From positions 1,054,001-1,118,000 of the forward strand of contig AGIQ01000001.1 of NCBI GenBank assembly GCA_000230935.2: a DNA stretch of 64,000 bases, given 5' to 3'. A model generated the notes under the pieces. It made no database searches. It was not told the origin of the DNA and saw only the letters and a program-made list of their open reading frames with translations. The DNA is from Mycolicibacterium rhodesiae JS60. GTDB taxonomy: Bacteria > Actinomycetota > Actinomycetes > Mycobacteriales > Mycobacteriaceae. The translations under genes and the position numbers were made by a program. Positions 1-9,681 of the stretch are shown one piece after another. How positions within the stretch are numbered: position 1 is the stretch's first letter; each line of letters starts with the position of its first letter.

Positions 1-326
1 CCTACAGTGCGGCCCGCCTGCACCAGGACGCCTCGGGTGAGGCGGTGGCCTGGGTAGGCGACCTCGAATACGGCCGGTTCGGCCTGCCCAAGCCCGACCG
101 GCAGATCCTGCTCGACGCCTCGGTGGAATTGGCCGCCCAGCGTGCCAGGCAACGCGCCGAGCAGGAGGCCGACCGCGCCCGCGACGCCTACGAACGCGAC
201 GACGGACTGCAGCGGCGAACCGGTGCGGTGTACGCCGAACTGGGTGCTGCTAACTGGGCCGGGCCGTGGTCGATCGTCGCTCCCGACGTCGATCCGGCGG
301 GTTTGGCCGCCTCCCTCACGTCCTAG
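1..326 (+). CDS. tmk: Thymidylate kinase, C-terminal part (cut by window start)
   Basis: This is the 3' end of a thymidylate kinase gene, the enzyme that phosphorylates dTMP to dTDP in the cytoplasm. The reading frame is open from base 3 and begins inside the protein with YSAARLHQDA, followed by GLPKPDRQILLD and the YERDDGLQRRTGAVYAEL segment typical of mycobacterial Tmk. The stop is the TAG at 324-326. The start, P-loop and DRY/H motif lie outside the window. The position just upstream of mtrA matches the M. tuberculosis order tmk-mtrA-mtrB-lpqB, which supports the call. Only about the last 107 residues are visible. Confidence 0.9.
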   Translation, partial: YSAARLHQDASGEAVAWVGDLEYGRFGLPKPDRQILLDASVELAAQRARQRAEQEADRARDAYERDDGLQRRTGAVYAELGAANWAGPWSIVAPDVDPAGLAASLTS

Positions 327-398
327 GGACCGCCACGCAGCGGAAATGTCGCAACTCGCCCGTGTGGTAGCCGGGGTTTGTCCCAATTCGGTGACACC

Positions 399-1085
399 AT
401 GGACAACATGAGGCAAAGGATTCTCGTAGTCGACGACGACCCATCGCTGGCCGAGATGCTCACCATCGTTTTGCGTGGCGAGGGTTTCGACACCGCGGTC
501 ATCGGCGACGGCTCTCAGGCGCTGACCGCCGTGCGAGAGCTGCGTCCCGATCTGGTGTTGCTGGACCTCATGCTGCCCGGCATGAACGGCATCGACGTGT
601 GCCGTGTGCTGCGCGCGGACTCCGGCGTACCGATCGTGATGCTCACCGCCAAGACCGACACGGTGGACGTGGTGCTGGGCCTGGAGTCCGGCGCCGACGA
701 CTACGTGATGAAACCGTTCAAGCCCAAGGAGCTGGTGGCGCGCGTCCGCGCGAGGCTGAGGCGTAACGAGGACGAGCCGGCCGAGATGCTGTCGATTGCC
801 GATATCGACATCGACGTGCCCGCCCACAAGGTCACGCGTGAGGGTGAGCAGATTTCGCTGACACCGCTGGAGTTCGACCTCCTGGTGGCGCTGGCACGTA
901 AACCGCGGCAGGTGTTTACTCGTGATGTGCTGCTCGAACAGGTGTGGGGATATCGGCACCCCGCGGATACCCGTTTGGTGAACGTGCATGTCCAGCGGTT
1001 GCGGGCGAAGGTCGAGAAGGACCCGGAGAACCCGCAAGTGGTGCTGACCGTTCGAGGAGTGGGTTACAAGGCCGGACCCCCGTGA
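399..1085 (+). CDS. mtrA: MtrA response regulator (OmpR family)
   Basis: MtrA is the essential DNA-binding response regulator of the MtrAB two-component system, which controls cell division, cell-wall and replication-linked genes in mycobacteria. The protein is 228 residues, the usual family length. A receiver domain spans about residues 6-118, with acidic D12-D14, phospho-acceptor D56 (LVLLDLMLPG) and the conserved lysine in MKPFKP. An OmpR-type winged-helix domain spans about 130-226 (SLTPLEFDLLVALA, VNVHVQRLRAKVE, VRGVGYKAGPP). I chose the ATG at 399 (MDNMRQRIL) over the in-frame TTG at 378 because it gives the family N-terminus. mtrB follows after 78 bases. Confidence 0.97.
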   Translation: MDNMRQRILVVDDDPSLAEMLTIVLRGEGFDTAVIGDGSQALTAVRELRPDLVLLDLMLPGMNGIDVCRVLRADSGVPIVMLTAKTDTVDVVLGLESGADDYVMKPFKPKELVARVRARLRRNEDEPAEMLSIADIDIDVPAHKVTREGEQISLTPLEFDLLVALARKPRQVFTRDVLLEQVWGYRHPADTRLVNVHVQRLRAKVEKDPENPQVVLTVRGVGYKAGPP

Positions 1086-1163
1086 TCCGCCCGCGGGAGG
1101 AGCGCTGCAGGTGACTTGCGCCAGCGACGATACAGCGCGAAGCGCTGAGGAGGAGCGGCGTAC

Positions 1164-2840
1164 ATGATCTGGGGTGGCTCCAAGCGGCGCATCCGCGGTC
1201 CGTGGGGACGATCAGGTCCCCTGGTGCGGGGCATGAGTGCGCTGAGCCGAGCGTTGGGTCTGATCTGGCGCCGTTCACTGCAGTTACGGGTGGTCGTGCT
1301 GACATTGGGATTGTCGGCGTCGGTCATCTTGGTGCTCGGCTTTGTGCTGACCAGCCAGATCACCAACCGGGTGCTCGATGTCAAGGTGCATGCGGCGATC
1401 GAGGAGTTGGACCGGGCGCGTAACACCGTGAGCGGAACGGTCAGCGGTGAAGAGGCCCGCTCGCTGGACAGCAGCCTGCAGTTGGCCCGCAACACCCTGA
1501 TTTCGAAGACCGGTCAGTCAACCGGTGCGGCGCTGGCCGGCACCTTCGACGCGGTGCTGGTGGTCCCGGGTGATGGCCCGCGGGCCGCCACGGCCGCAGG
1601 CCCGGTGGACCAGATCCCGAAGTCGTTGCGCGACTTCGTGAAAGCCGGCCAGGTCAGCTACCAGTACTCCACGGTGCGAACCGAGAGCTTCACCGGTCCG
1701 GCACTGCTGATCGGTACGCCGACGCCGTCGCGCGTGCCGAATCTCGAGCTCTACTTGATCTTCCCGCTGAACAGCGAGGAGAACACGATCACGCTGGTGC
1801 GCGGAACGATGGCCACCGGCGGGCTGGTCCTGCTGGTGCTGCTGGCCGGGATCGCGCTGCTGGTGTCGCGGCAGGTGGTCCTGCCGGTACGCTCGGCGTC
1901 GCGGATCGCCGAACGCTTCGCCGAAGGGCACCTGTCCGAGCGGATGCCGGTGCGCGGCGAGGACGACATGGCCCGGCTGGCGGTGTCGTTCAACGACATG
2001 GCCGAAAGCCTGCAGCGCCAGATCACCAACCTCGAGGAATTCGGCAACCTGCAGCGCCGGTTCACCTCCGATGTCAGCCACGAGCTGCGTACCCCGCTCA
2101 CGACGGTGCGGATGGCCGCCGATCTGATTCACGACCACTCCGAGGAACTGGACCCCGCGCTGCGCCGCTCCACCGAATTGATGGTCAACGAACTCGACCG
2201 GTTCGAGACGCTGCTCAACGATCTGCTCGAGATTTCCCGCCACGACGCCGGCGTCGCCGAATTGTCCGTAGAGGCAGTCGATCTGCGTTCGACGGTCAAC
2301 AGTGCGCTGGGCAATGTCGGTCACCTGGCCGACGAGGCGGGGATCGAGCTGGTGGTCAACCTGCCAGATCACGAGGTCATCGCCGAGGTCGACGCCCGCC
2401 GTGTCGAACGCATCCTGCGCAACCTGATCGCCAATGCGATCGACCACGCCGAACACAAGCCGGTGCGGATCCGGATGGCCGCCGACGAGGACACTGTCGC
2501 GGTGACGGTCCGCGACTACGGTGTGGGTCTGCGGCCCGGCGAGGAGAAGTTGGTGTTCAGCCGGTTCTGGCGCTCGGATCCGTCGCGGGTGCGCCGCTCC
2601 GGTGGGACGGGCCTCGGCCTGGCGATCAGCATCGAGGATGCTCGCCTGCACCAGGGCCGGCTGGAGGCGTGGGGCGAGCCAGGCAAGGGCGCGTGCTTCC
2701 GGCTGACGCTGCCGCTGGTGCGCGGACACAAGGTGACCACCAGCCCGTTGCCGCTGAAACCTGTTGCGGCAGAACGCGATGATGGTCGCAAGGATCAGCG
2801 CCAGGTGCGGCAGCGGGAACCGGCGGGGGAGAGCGTGTGA
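1164..2840 (+). CDS. mtrB: MtrB sensor histidine kinase
   Basis: MtrB is the membrane histidine kinase that phosphorylates MtrA. The 558-residue product has a basic N-terminus and a first membrane helix at about 41-63. An extracytoplasmic domain of some 150 residues follows, then a second helix at about 214-236, a HAMP linker, and a HisKA domain with the phospho-acceptor His306 in DVSHELRTP (codon 2079-2081). The HATPase_c domain shows the N box [10 protein letters not shown] and the G box GGTGLGLAI. The start has a strong AGGAGGAG ribosome site at 1147-1155. The 3' end overlaps lpqB by a GTGA junction, so the two are translationally coupled. The C-terminal tail after [10 protein letters not shown] is low-complexity and variable in the family. 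Confidence 0.97.
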   Translation: MIWGGSKRRIRGPWGRSGPLVRGMSALSRALGLIWRRSLQLRVVVLTLGLSASVILVLGFVLTSQITNRVLDVKVHAAIEELDRARNTVSGTVSGEEARSLDSSLQLARNTLISKTGQSTGAALAGTFDAVLVVPGDGPRAATAAGPVDQIPKSLRDFVKAGQVSYQYSTVRTESFTGPALLIGTPTPSRVPNLELYLIFPLNSEENTITLVRGTMATGGLVLLVLLAGIALLVSRQVVLPVRSASRIAERFAEGHLSERMPVRGEDDMARLAVSFNDMAESLQRQITNLEEFGNLQRRFTSDVSHELRTPLTTVRMAADLIHDHSEELDPALRRSTELMVNELDRFETLLNDLLEISRHDAGVAELSVEAVDLRSTVNSALGNVGHLADEAGIELVVNLPDHEVIAEVDARRVERILRNLIANAIDHAEHKPVRIRMAADEDTVAVTVRDYGVGLRPGEEKLVFSRFWRSDPSRVRRSGGTGLGLAISIEDARLHQGRLEAWGEPGKGACFRLTLPLVRGHKVTTSPLPLKPVAAERDDGRKDQRQVRQREPAGESV

Positions 2841-4603
2841 CACGCCGGCTGCTGGTCCTGTTGATGGCCGGAGTGGTGGCGTTATTGACCGGCGGATGTG
2901 CAGGCGTGCCGAATTCGTCGGCGCCGCAAGCGATCGGGACCGTCGAGCGACCCCAGCCCAAGAGCTTGCCGAAGCCGGCTCCGGGAATGGATCCCGACCA
3001 GTTGTTGCGCGAATTCCTCAAGGCCACCGCCGATCCGGCCAACCGGCACCTGGCTGCCCGCCAGTTCCTCACCGGCGCGGCGTCCAATGGCTGGGACGAC
3101 CAGGGCAGCGCGCTGCTGATCGACAACGTTGTGTTCGTCGAAACCCGAACTCCCGATCGGGTTTCGGTCACGATGAAGGCCGACATGCTGGGGTCACTAT
3201 CCGATGTGGGTGTCTTCGAGACCGCCGAGGGGCAGTTACCCGATCCTGGGCCACTGGAGATGGTCCAGACGCCGGATGGGTGGCGGATCAACAAGCTGCC
3301 CAACGGGGTGTTCCTGGATTGGCAGCAGTTCCAGGCCACCTATAAGCGCAACACGCTGTATTTCGTCGACCCGACCGGCAAGACCGTGGTTCCCGATCCG
3401 CGCTACGTCGCGGTGTCGGATGCCGACCAGTTGGCCACCGAACTGATCACCAAGCTGATCGCGGGACCCCGGCCCGAGATGGCGCGCACCGTGCGCAATC
3501 TGCTGGGACCGGTGAAGCTGATCGGCCCGGTGACCCGCGCCGACGGCGGCAAGACCGGTATCGGGCGGGGCTACGGCGGCGTCAAGGTCGATCTGGAGAA
3601 CCTGACCACCACCGATCCGCATAGTCGGCAATTGCTTGCCGCCCAGATAATTTGGACGCTGGCCCGGGCCGACATCAAGGGTCCCTACGTGATCAATGCC
3701 GACGGCGCAGCCCTCGACGACCGGTTCGCCGACGGCTGGAACACCACCGACGTGGCGGCCACCGACCCGGGCGCGGTCGATGGCGCTTCAGCCGGTGTGC
3801 ACGCGCTGATCAATGGGTCGATGGTCTCGCTCGACGGACAGCAGGCGACACCGGTGCGCGGCATGTTCGGTCAGATGCCGGCCCAGGTGTCGGCTGCACT
3901 GTCGCGGACGGGACAGGACATCGCCTCGGTGACCGTGGTGCGGCCCGGTGCACCGGACATGTTGTCGTCGTTGTGGATCGGCCCGAACGGTGGGGCCGCG
4001 GCCAAAGCCACCGACGCGCGTTCGTTGACCCGACCGTCGTGGGCATTGGACGACGCGGTGTGGGTCGTGGTCGACGGCATCAGCGTCGTTCGGGTGATCC
4101 AGGAGGAGGCGTCGGGGCAGCCCGCGCGGATTCCGGTGGATTCCGCGGCGGTGACTTCCCGATTTCCCGGTGCGATCGCCGAATTGCAGCTTTCCCGTGA
4201 CGGCACTCGTGCGGTGATGGTGATCAACGGTCAGGTGGTTCTGGCCGGTGTGGAAGTGACGCCGGCCGGGGAGTTCTCGCTGACCTATCCGCGTCAGATC
4301 GGCTTCGGTCTGGGCTCGTCAGTGGTGTCGCTGTCGTGGCGTACCGGCGACGACATCGTCGTCACGAGAACCGATGCCGCACACCCGGTGTCGTATGTGA
4401 ATCTCGACGGCGTCAACTCCGATGGGCCGAGCGGCAACATCGTGATGCCGGTCTCGGCGGTGGCGGCCAACCCGGCGGCGGTCTATGTCTCGGACAGCCG
4501 CGGGGTGCTGCAGCTGTCGGGGACCAGCGCCGACAACGGTCAATCCTGGTCCGATGTACGACCCTTCCTGATACCCGGTGCGGTGCCGGTGCTCCCAGGC
4601 TGA
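2837..4603 (+). CDS. lpqB: LpqB, MtrAB-associated lipoprotein
   Basis: LpqB is the lipoprotein accessory factor of MtrAB, reported to act on MtrB signalling at the outer face of the membrane. The 588-residue product starts at a GTG that overlaps the mtrB stop. It has a lipoprotein signal peptide with lipobox LTGGC and lipidated Cys21, a GerMN domain at about 195-290 ([29 protein letters not shown]), and a C-terminal beta-propeller-like LpqB domain that runs to the end. Length, order and overlap match the mycobacterial mtrA-mtrB-lpqB operon. A VOC-fold gene follows after ten bases, probably in the same transcript. Confidence 0.96.
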   Translation: MTRRLLVLLMAGVVALLTGGCAGVPNSSAPQAIGTVERPQPKSLPKPAPGMDPDQLLREFLKATADPANRHLAARQFLTGAASNGWDDQGSALLIDNVVFVETRTPDRVSVTMKADMLGSLSDVGVFETAEGQLPDPGPLEMVQTPDGWRINKLPNGVFLDWQQFQATYKRNTLYFVDPTGKTVVPDPRYVAVSDADQLATELITKLIAGPRPEMARTVRNLLGPVKLIGPVTRADGGKTGIGRGYGGVKVDLENLTTTDPHSRQLLAAQIIWTLARADIKGPYVINADGAALDDRFADGWNTTDVAATDPGAVDGASAGVHALINGSMVSLDGQQATPVRGMFGQMPAQVSAALSRTGQDIASVTVVRPGAPDMLSSLWIGPNGGAAAKATDARSLTRPSWALDDAVWVVVDGISVVRVIQEEASGQPARIPVDSAAVTSRFPGAIAELQLSRDGTRAVMVINGQVVLAGVEVTPAGEFSLTYPRQIGFGLGSSVVSLSWRTGDDIVVTRTDAAHPVSYVNLDGVNSDGPSGNIVMPVSAVAANPAAVYVSDSRGVLQLSGTSADNGQSWSDVRPFLIPGAVPVLPG

Positions 4604-4613
4604 GAGGAAATTG

Positions 4614-5144
4614 GTGTCTGGTCCCGTACTGCCCGGCGTGATTCGCCAAATCGGTTATATCGTGCAGGATTTCGATAAGGCGCTGGCTGATTTTCTGGCA
4701 CTGGGGGTGGGCCCGTTCTACGTCCTGCGCGGTATCGAGCAGACCGGGATCTATCGCGGTCAGGAGTGCACGGTGGCGCTGACCATGGGAGTGGCCAACA
4801 GCGGCGATCTGCAGGTCGAGATCATTCACCAGGACAATGACGCGCCGTCGATCTACTCCGAGTTCACCTCGGCCGGCGGCGACGGCTTTCATCAGCTGGC
4901 CTACTGGGCGCAGGACTACGACGCCGCGCTGGCGGCCGGGCAGGCCGCCGGATGGCCGGTGGTGTGGTCGGGCGGCGATCCGGGCACCGCACGGTACGCC
5001 TACTTCGAACCGCCGCCGGGCACCGCGGCGACGATCATCGAACTCATGGAGCTCACCCCGGCGACGATCGGGATGGGCGAACTGGTGCGCTCGGCCGCGA
5101 TGAACTGGGACGGAAGCGACCCCGTACGGTCGCTGTTCGGGTAG
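4614..5144 (+). CDS. VOC (glyoxalase/bleomycin-resistance) fold protein
   Basis: A 176-residue cytoplasmic protein of the vicinal oxygen chelate fold. Two beta-alpha-beta-beta-beta modules are visible: the N-terminal one from IRQIGYIVQDFDKALADFLALG, and the second from DGFHQLAYWAQDYDAALAAG to YFEPPPGTAATIIELMEL. The latter keeps the His and Glu typical of metal ligands in this superfamily. The GTG at 4614 was chosen because a GAGAGG ribosome site lies just upstream; the gene sits ten bases after lpqB. The substrate is unknown. It is the last gene on the left that belongs to the compact core block, so the island boundary falls just after it. Confidence 0.8.
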   Translation: MSGPVLPGVIRQIGYIVQDFDKALADFLALGVGPFYVLRGIEQTGIYRGQECTVALTMGVANSGDLQVEIIHQDNDAPSIYSEFTSAGGDGFHQLAYWAQDYDAALAAGQAAGWPVVWSGGDPGTARYAYFEPPPGTAATIIELMELTPATIGMGELVRSAAMNWDGSDPVRSLFG

Positions 5145-5365
5145 CGACGCGGTTTCATAACGTCGGCGACCTACTACCTAGATCGCTGTTCAACTAGGTG
5201 GCGTTGCACCTTCGCAGATGACCCGGCAGCTTCACGAGTTCGCCGCCTTTGGTCAAAGGGATGATGCCAGTCCGCAGATGCTGGGTGACGAATGCGAAGG
5301 CCATGGTGCGTATGCGGCCGTAGCGTTCTCGAGCACGGAGAGTTCGGTGGCGTCAGCGCGATTAG
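5145..5365. other. Left edge of the accessory island, with a possible gene remnant
   Basis: No intact gene is seen here. On the minus strand, a frame ending at the TAG at 5194-5196 reads (after ERYGRIRT) MAFAFVTQHLRTG followed by IIPLTKGGELVKLPGHLRR. That looks like the C-terminus of a real protein rather than random sequence. It starts at an ATG at 5304, stays open upstream to about 5365, and lies directly downstream of the P450 stop. I do not recognise the family. This stretch marks the change from core genes to the catabolic island. Confidence 0.4.
5194..5365 (-). pseudogene. Possible 3' remnant of a protein gene
   Basis: A short open minus-strand frame encodes a protein-like C-terminus containing ERYGRIRT, MAFAFVTQHLRTG and LTKGGELVKLPGHL. 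It has no start region of its own and is cut off by the end of the P450 gene. Composition and periodicity look coding, but I cannot name the family. It may be the tail of a gene truncated when the island was inserted or rearranged. Confidence 0.3.
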
Positions 5366-6572
5366 TCACCAGGTGACCGGAAGTTCCGTGACGCCGTAGA
5401 TCTCCTTGTTATTTTCGAAGATGAGCTGCTGGGCGGGGACCGCCAGCGCCAAGCCGGGCAGCCGGCGCGCGAGAGTGGCGAAGGCGACCTGCATTTCGGT
5501 GCGCGCCAGGTTCGCACCGAGGCACTGGTGCGCGCCGAAGCCGAAGCCCAAATGCCCGCGGGCGCCCCGGTCGATGTCGAAAGTATCAGGTCGCTCGACG
5601 AAGTCGGGATCGTAATTGCCTGCGGGCAGGTTCATCAGCACGATCTCGCCGGCCCGGATCAGTTGACCGCCGATGGTTAAGTCTTCGGTGGCCACGCGAT
5701 CGATCAAGCTGTGCACGATCGTCAGATAGCGCATCAACTCGTCCACGACCGCCGCGACGACGGCGGGGTCGTCGGTATCGCGCAGACGGGCAAACACGTT
5801 GGGATGCTGAAGCAACGCCAATGTTCCCAGCGCAATCATGTTGGCGGTGGTCTCATGACCTGCGGTCAGCATGATCACGCCATTCATCGCCGCGGTTTCG
5901 CGGGTGAGTTCACCGGCCGCGACCTGCTCGTGAATGAGCCGGGTCATCATGTCGTCGCCGGGTTCACGCTCCTTGCGAGCCACCAGTTCGCTCATATAAG
6001 TGAACAGCGCCAGGCTGGACTGGGCCCTCTCCTCGTCCGTTGCCTTGGAATCGAGTCCGGTGGTGGATAACCGTTGAAAGAAGTCGTGATCCTCGTAGGG
6101 CACGCCAAGCAGCAGGCAGATGACCAGTGAGGGCACCGGCAGCGCAAATGCTCGCACTAGATCGGCCGGCGGCCCGGCGGCGATCATGTCATCAAGGAAT
6201 TTATCGACCAGTTCCTGAATCTGCGGGCGCATCGTTTCGGCGCGGCGGAAAGTGAAGTCCCTGGCCATCATGCGGCGTAGCCGATTGTGCTCAGGATCAT
6301 CGAGGCGCGGGAAGATCACTGGCACACTCTGGTCGGCAGTGGTCTCGACGCGGTACGCCATAGTGTTCGCACTCAGGCGCGGGTCGACTAGGGCGGCTTT
6401 GATGTCACGGTAGCGGCTGATCATCCAGACCGGCCTACCCTGCCAGACTGCACGCTGCAGCCCGTCGGCATCGCGCCATGATGCGAACTCTGCCGGCGGC
6501 GCCAGTGGGCAGCTCGCATTGCGTGGGGCGGGGATGGCTGGGGGGGGCCGACGGGTCCGCGGTGGATGTCAT
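5366..6572 (-). CDS. Cytochrome P450, frameshifted at a G8 run
   Basis: A heme-thiolate monooxygenase of bacterial soluble type. The main frame (352 residues from an internal ATG at 6424) contains the I-helix motif AGHETT and the heme-binding FGFGAHQCLG, with the cysteine codon at 5522-5524. It lacks about 50 N-terminal residues. Reading upstream in that frame gives a good P450 N-terminus (CPLAPPAEFASW, AVWQGRPVWMISRYRDI), but no start. The expected start is the ATG at 6570-6572 with an AGGGGA ribosome site; it is joined to the body only if one base is removed from the G8 run at 6540-6547. The repaired protein would be 401 residues, the normal size. Either a real frameshift or a sequencing error. 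It is divergent from a TetR gene and shares operator-like sites with it. Confidence 0.8.
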
Positions 6573-6606
6573 GTCCGGTCCCCTGAGGATGAAAATTCGA
6601 CTAACA

Positions 6607-6620
6607 GGCAGTCTACTGTC
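6607..6620. promoter_or_regulatory. Palindromic operator candidate 1 (P450/TetR intergenic)
   Basis: GGCAGTCTACTGTC is an imperfect inverted repeat (GGCAGT / ACTGTC). A near-identical copy lies 43 bases further on. Both sit between the divergent P450 and TetR genes, where a TetR protein would be expected to bind. Confidence 0.55.
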
Positions 6621-6649
6621 ACTTGACGCAGACTAGGTGTCGCTCAAGC

Positions 6650-6663
6650 GGCAGTCAACTGTC
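6650..6663. promoter_or_regulatory. Palindromic operator candidate 2 (P450/TetR intergenic)
   Basis: GGCAGTCAACTGTC differs from the copy at 6607 at one central base. It lies 16 bases before the TetR start, a position suited to autorepression. Confidence 0.55.
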
Positions 6664-6678
6664 GGTTAAGCTCGAGTC

Positions 6679-7305
6679 ATGGCGATAGCGGCCAAGCGGC
6701 CACTACGAACGGATGCGGCGCGTAATGCCAACCGCATCCTGCGTGCGGCCCGCGACGTGTACGCCGAGTTCGGGCCCGACGCGCCCATCGACGTCATCGC
6801 CCGCCGTGCCGGGGTCGGGGAGCGCACGCTCTATCGCCGATTCCCGACCAAGGCGGATCTGGTCAGGGCCGCGTTGGACCAGAGCATCGCCGAAAGCCTC
6901 TCGCCGGCAATCGAACAGGCGGTGCGCAATCCCAATCCTTTGGATGGACTCGCCGAACTGATTGGAGCGGCAACGGCATTCGGCGCCCGCGAGCACAAGA
7001 TCCTTGTGGTGGCGCGCAGAGTCGACGCGCTGGACAACGTCGCGGAGGGCCTCGAAGGCGCGCTGACCAACCTGACCGCCCGCGCGCAGGGGGCCGGGCT
7101 CGTACGTGCCGACTTAGTCACAGATGACGTATCGCGAATCATAATGATGCTCAACAGCGTGCTCTGGACGATGGACCCAACTAGCGACGGCTGGCAGCGA
7201 TACGTCGCGCTGATGATTGACGCGATCTCCACTGCAAAACGGCGGCAGCTACCGCCTGCGGTCCCCGTCCGCATTGCGCCCACGGCAGAGAGGTGGCCCC
7301 TATGA
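6679..7305 (+). CDS. TetR-family regulator
   Basis: A 208-residue TetR-type repressor. The N-terminal helix-turn-helix domain spans about residues 14-60 (ILRAARDVYAEFG, IDVIARRAGVGERTLYRRFPTKADLV). The C-terminal ligand-binding domain is of the AefR/SCO-type with no obvious ligand signature. It is transcribed divergently from the P450 gene, and two similar 14-bp palindromes lie in the 106-base intergenic region. It therefore most likely controls that P450 and itself. It does not resemble the double-TetR proteins elsewhere in the island. Confidence 0.85.
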   Translation: MAIAAKRPLRTDAARNANRILRAARDVYAEFGPDAPIDVIARRAGVGERTLYRRFPTKADLVRAALDQSIAESLSPAIEQAVRNPNPLDGLAELIGAATAFGAREHKILVVARRVDALDNVAEGLEGALTNLTARAQGAGLVRADLVTDDVSRIIMMLNSVLWTMDPTSDGWQRYVALMIDAISTAKRRQLPPAVPVRIAPTAERWPL

Positions 7306-8048
7306 CCCCCAATGGCAGAGTCGCGATTCGGCGGGTACCTCGCCGTCGTTAGCCGTGTGGGGCCGAAGAGCGTGCCGGAGGTCCGCCTATCTGCTGGCCG
7401 CGTGCGGCAAGATCGGAAAGCGTGATCGACGACTTGGTCTCGGTGGGCCCAGAAGTCGCCGCCGCGGGAATGGCGGCTCCCTCACCGTCCACTGGCGCAC
7501 GTGACACGTCGGTTGGCTTATTGCAGCCGGATTGGAGAGTGCCTGCGACCGGGTCATCGTCGCGCGACCAGGATGACCAGCCAAGCGCTACCAGAGGGCA
7601 GGAGGTGCTCGTGACGTGACCCTAGCTATGTCGCGCCAGAACCAGGACGAATTCAATGATCTTGCGCAACAGGCCATTTCTGTGATCGGTGATCCGGATC
7701 CCAGACACCTGGGAGCGTTGACGCAACGCCGCCGGCATGTCGAGCTGTAACGACCAGCAGAAGTTGAGCTGCGTTGTAAACGTGTCGAATCCGGATGCGG
7801 CTCGCGCCTGGCGGGGGCACTACGCCATGCGGGTATAACGTCAGTCGTTGACCAGAGCTATCGCGCCGGCAGGTCATCGGCCCGGGCATGCGGTATTTGG
7901 GAACAGATGCTGGCAAAACCGCGCCCGCACACAGTCGTCGCGCACGCACCAAATTTTTGTTCTGTGGCTTGCTTACTTGACTCCCAGGCCATACGTTTGG
8001 TCCAAGTTCGGTACGGATAGGTCCGTGCCGCGGATCGACGGAGGTCAC
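7306..8048. other. 743-base gap without a recognisable gene
   Basis: Open frames here are short, overlap on both strands and look like nothing I recognise. The only supported element is the operator-like site at 7947-7962 in front of the next SDR gene. Confidence 0.5.
7947..7962. promoter_or_regulatory. Island operator site A (SDR promoter)
   Basis: CACCAAATTTTTGTTC, which reads GAACAAAAATTTGGTG on the other strand, matches the island-wide 16-bp consensus GAACAGATATTTGGTC in both half-sites. It lies 86 bases upstream of the SDR start at 8049. Confidence 0.55.
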
Positions 8049-8927
8049 ATGGCAGGAAGGCTCGACGGCAAGGTCGCATTCATCACTGGCGCCGCCCGTG
8101 GGCAGGGCCGTGCCCACGCGATTGCGATGGCAAAGGAAGGCGCCGATATCGTCGCGATCGACATCTGCCGCCAGATCGACTCGAACCCCTATCCGCTCGC
8201 CACTCCCGACGATCTCGCCGAAACGGAGCGGGCGGTCAAGGAACTGGGCCGCCGCGTCGTCGCACGGATCGCTGATGTGCGGGAGCGCCACGAGCTTCGG
8301 GATGCGGTCGACGCGGGACTTGCTGATTTGGGCAAGATCGATACCGTTGTTGCGAACGCGGGCATCCTTCCGATGGCTATGGATAGGCCCCACGACGCCA
8401 TGTCGTTTGTCGACGCGAGTGATGTCGACCTGATCGGCGTGCTGAATACCGTCGCGGTCACGGTGCCGCATTTGCCCGACGGCTCGTCGATCATTATCAC
8501 GGGGTCGACCGCCGGAATGATCCGCGGCACAACCGACAACCCGAACATGGGGCCGGGGGGCGCCGGATACGGCTGGAGCAAGCGTGTCGTAATGGAGTAC
8601 GTGGAGGAGATGTGCATGCATCTGGCGCCGCGGATGATCCGCGTCAACGCCATGCATCCCACCAACTGCAATACCCAGCTGCTGCAAAACGATGGCATGT
8701 ACAGCATGTTCCGGCCTGACCTCACCGCCGAGGGCAAGCAGGCCACGCGCGAGGATGCCGAACCGCTGTTCACCATCTTTCAGGCCATGCCTATCCCATA
8801 TGTCGAGCCCGAGGACATCGCCAACCTCGCGGTCTTCCTGGCCAGCGACGAGAGCCGCTACATCACCGGACAACACATCCGCGTCGACGCTGGCTCGCTG
8901 CTGAAGTGGCCCAACGGCCCTGGCTAA
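8049..8927 (+). CDS. Mycofactocin-associated SDR oxidoreductase
   Basis: A 292-residue NAD-dependent short-chain dehydrogenase. Visible are the cofactor loop TGAARGQG, the NAG motif (VVANAGI), the catalytic serine (ITGSTAG) and YGWSK as the Tyr-x-x-x-Lys pair. After the second beta strand (VAIDIC) there is an inserted segment of about 20 residues (QIDSNPYPLATPDDLAE). This insertion is characteristic of the mycobacterial SDR family linked to mycofactocin, where bound NAD is recycled by that redox peptide. The ATG at 8049 was chosen over longer frames because of its GGAGG ribosome site and family N-terminus (MAGRLDGKVAFITG). It probably oxidises an alcohol in the island's pathway. An operator copy lies upstream. 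Confidence 0.9.
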   Translation: MAGRLDGKVAFITGAARGQGRAHAIAMAKEGADIVAIDICRQIDSNPYPLATPDDLAETERAVKELGRRVVARIADVRERHELRDAVDAGLADLGKIDTVVANAGILPMAMDRPHDAMSFVDASDVDLIGVLNTVAVTVPHLPDGSSIIITGSTAGMIRGTTDNPNMGPGGAGYGWSKRVVMEYVEEMCMHLAPRMIRVNAMHPTNCNTQLLQNDGMYSMFRPDLTAEGKQATREDAEPLFTIFQAMPIPYVEPEDIANLAVFLASDESRYITGQHIRVDAGSLLKWPNGPG

Positions 8928-9681
8928 CAGCGTTGCCAGCACTGCGCGCAAGAGGCGTTCTTGGCCGAGGTTGCAGTGATGGCGAGAACGCGCTTCGTCG
9001 CGCCGGCCTCGCTTCGGACCGGTGTCCACCAATGGTCCGTAATCGGTTCTCGCTTCTCCGATCATCGAGATGGCCCGATCCCAGCCTTCCGTTGAGGTCA
9101 GGTGCCTCTGAGTGAGGACGCGGGCACTGAGCGGGGGAAGCGAAAGGCGATGCTGTCCCTACGGTTTGACATGGCTTCCGCGATCGCTGGCATCATGGGT
9201 GCGCGCACGACATCTGAGCTGTGCGCGGCGCCGCGGACCTAGCCAATCGTCGATCGCGACATAGGGGTCGCGCTCGTCCGAAGCGGCGGCAGCTTTTCAT
9301 ACTCCGCTTGATGGCGGACTGACGCCATGCTCACGGGGCGAAGTGTCGAAGGTGTCCCAGATGCCGTCGAAAGCGTGCGTGACCAGCTGCATCCGCACGC
9401 GCACCGCAACTAGCTGTTACATTGAGCCACAAGATGATTCGTGTGTCGATAGCGCACGGTGGGGGTTGGCTCGAACGGCGTCACTGCAGTCGAGCGCCGA
9501 TCCAACACAGAACTCGGGTGCACAAACCCGGTCAACCGTGGGACAGTACGCAGGCGAACTCATCGCGCTGCGGCGCGCGCGTCGTGTCCGCAGCTAGCGG
9601 ACCACAGCGCAATGCGGGCGCTTCCGACACTGTCTCGCTACGTCGTTGCGTGATCGTCTGGTTGGCGGTTGGTACCTGCGG
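8928..9681. other. 754-base gap without a recognisable gene
   Basis: This lies between the SDR stop and the convergent double-TetR stop. Only short, unconvincing frames are present, and I see no operator copy, RNA gene or repeat. Confidence 0.5.

Noticed and set aside
1518..2843. Long minus-strand open frame opposite mtrB
   Set aside because: It is the antisense of a conserved kinase gene, with no family motif, and is typical of high-GC DNA.
5176..5202. Possible hairpin with arms ACCTAG and CTAGGT
   Set aside because: The stem is only six base pairs with a large loop and no T tract, so it is too weak to call a terminator.
7653..9065. Long minus-strand open frame opposite the first mycofactocin-type SDR
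   Set aside because: The plus-strand SDR has intact motifs and a ribosome site. The opposite frame is a shadow.
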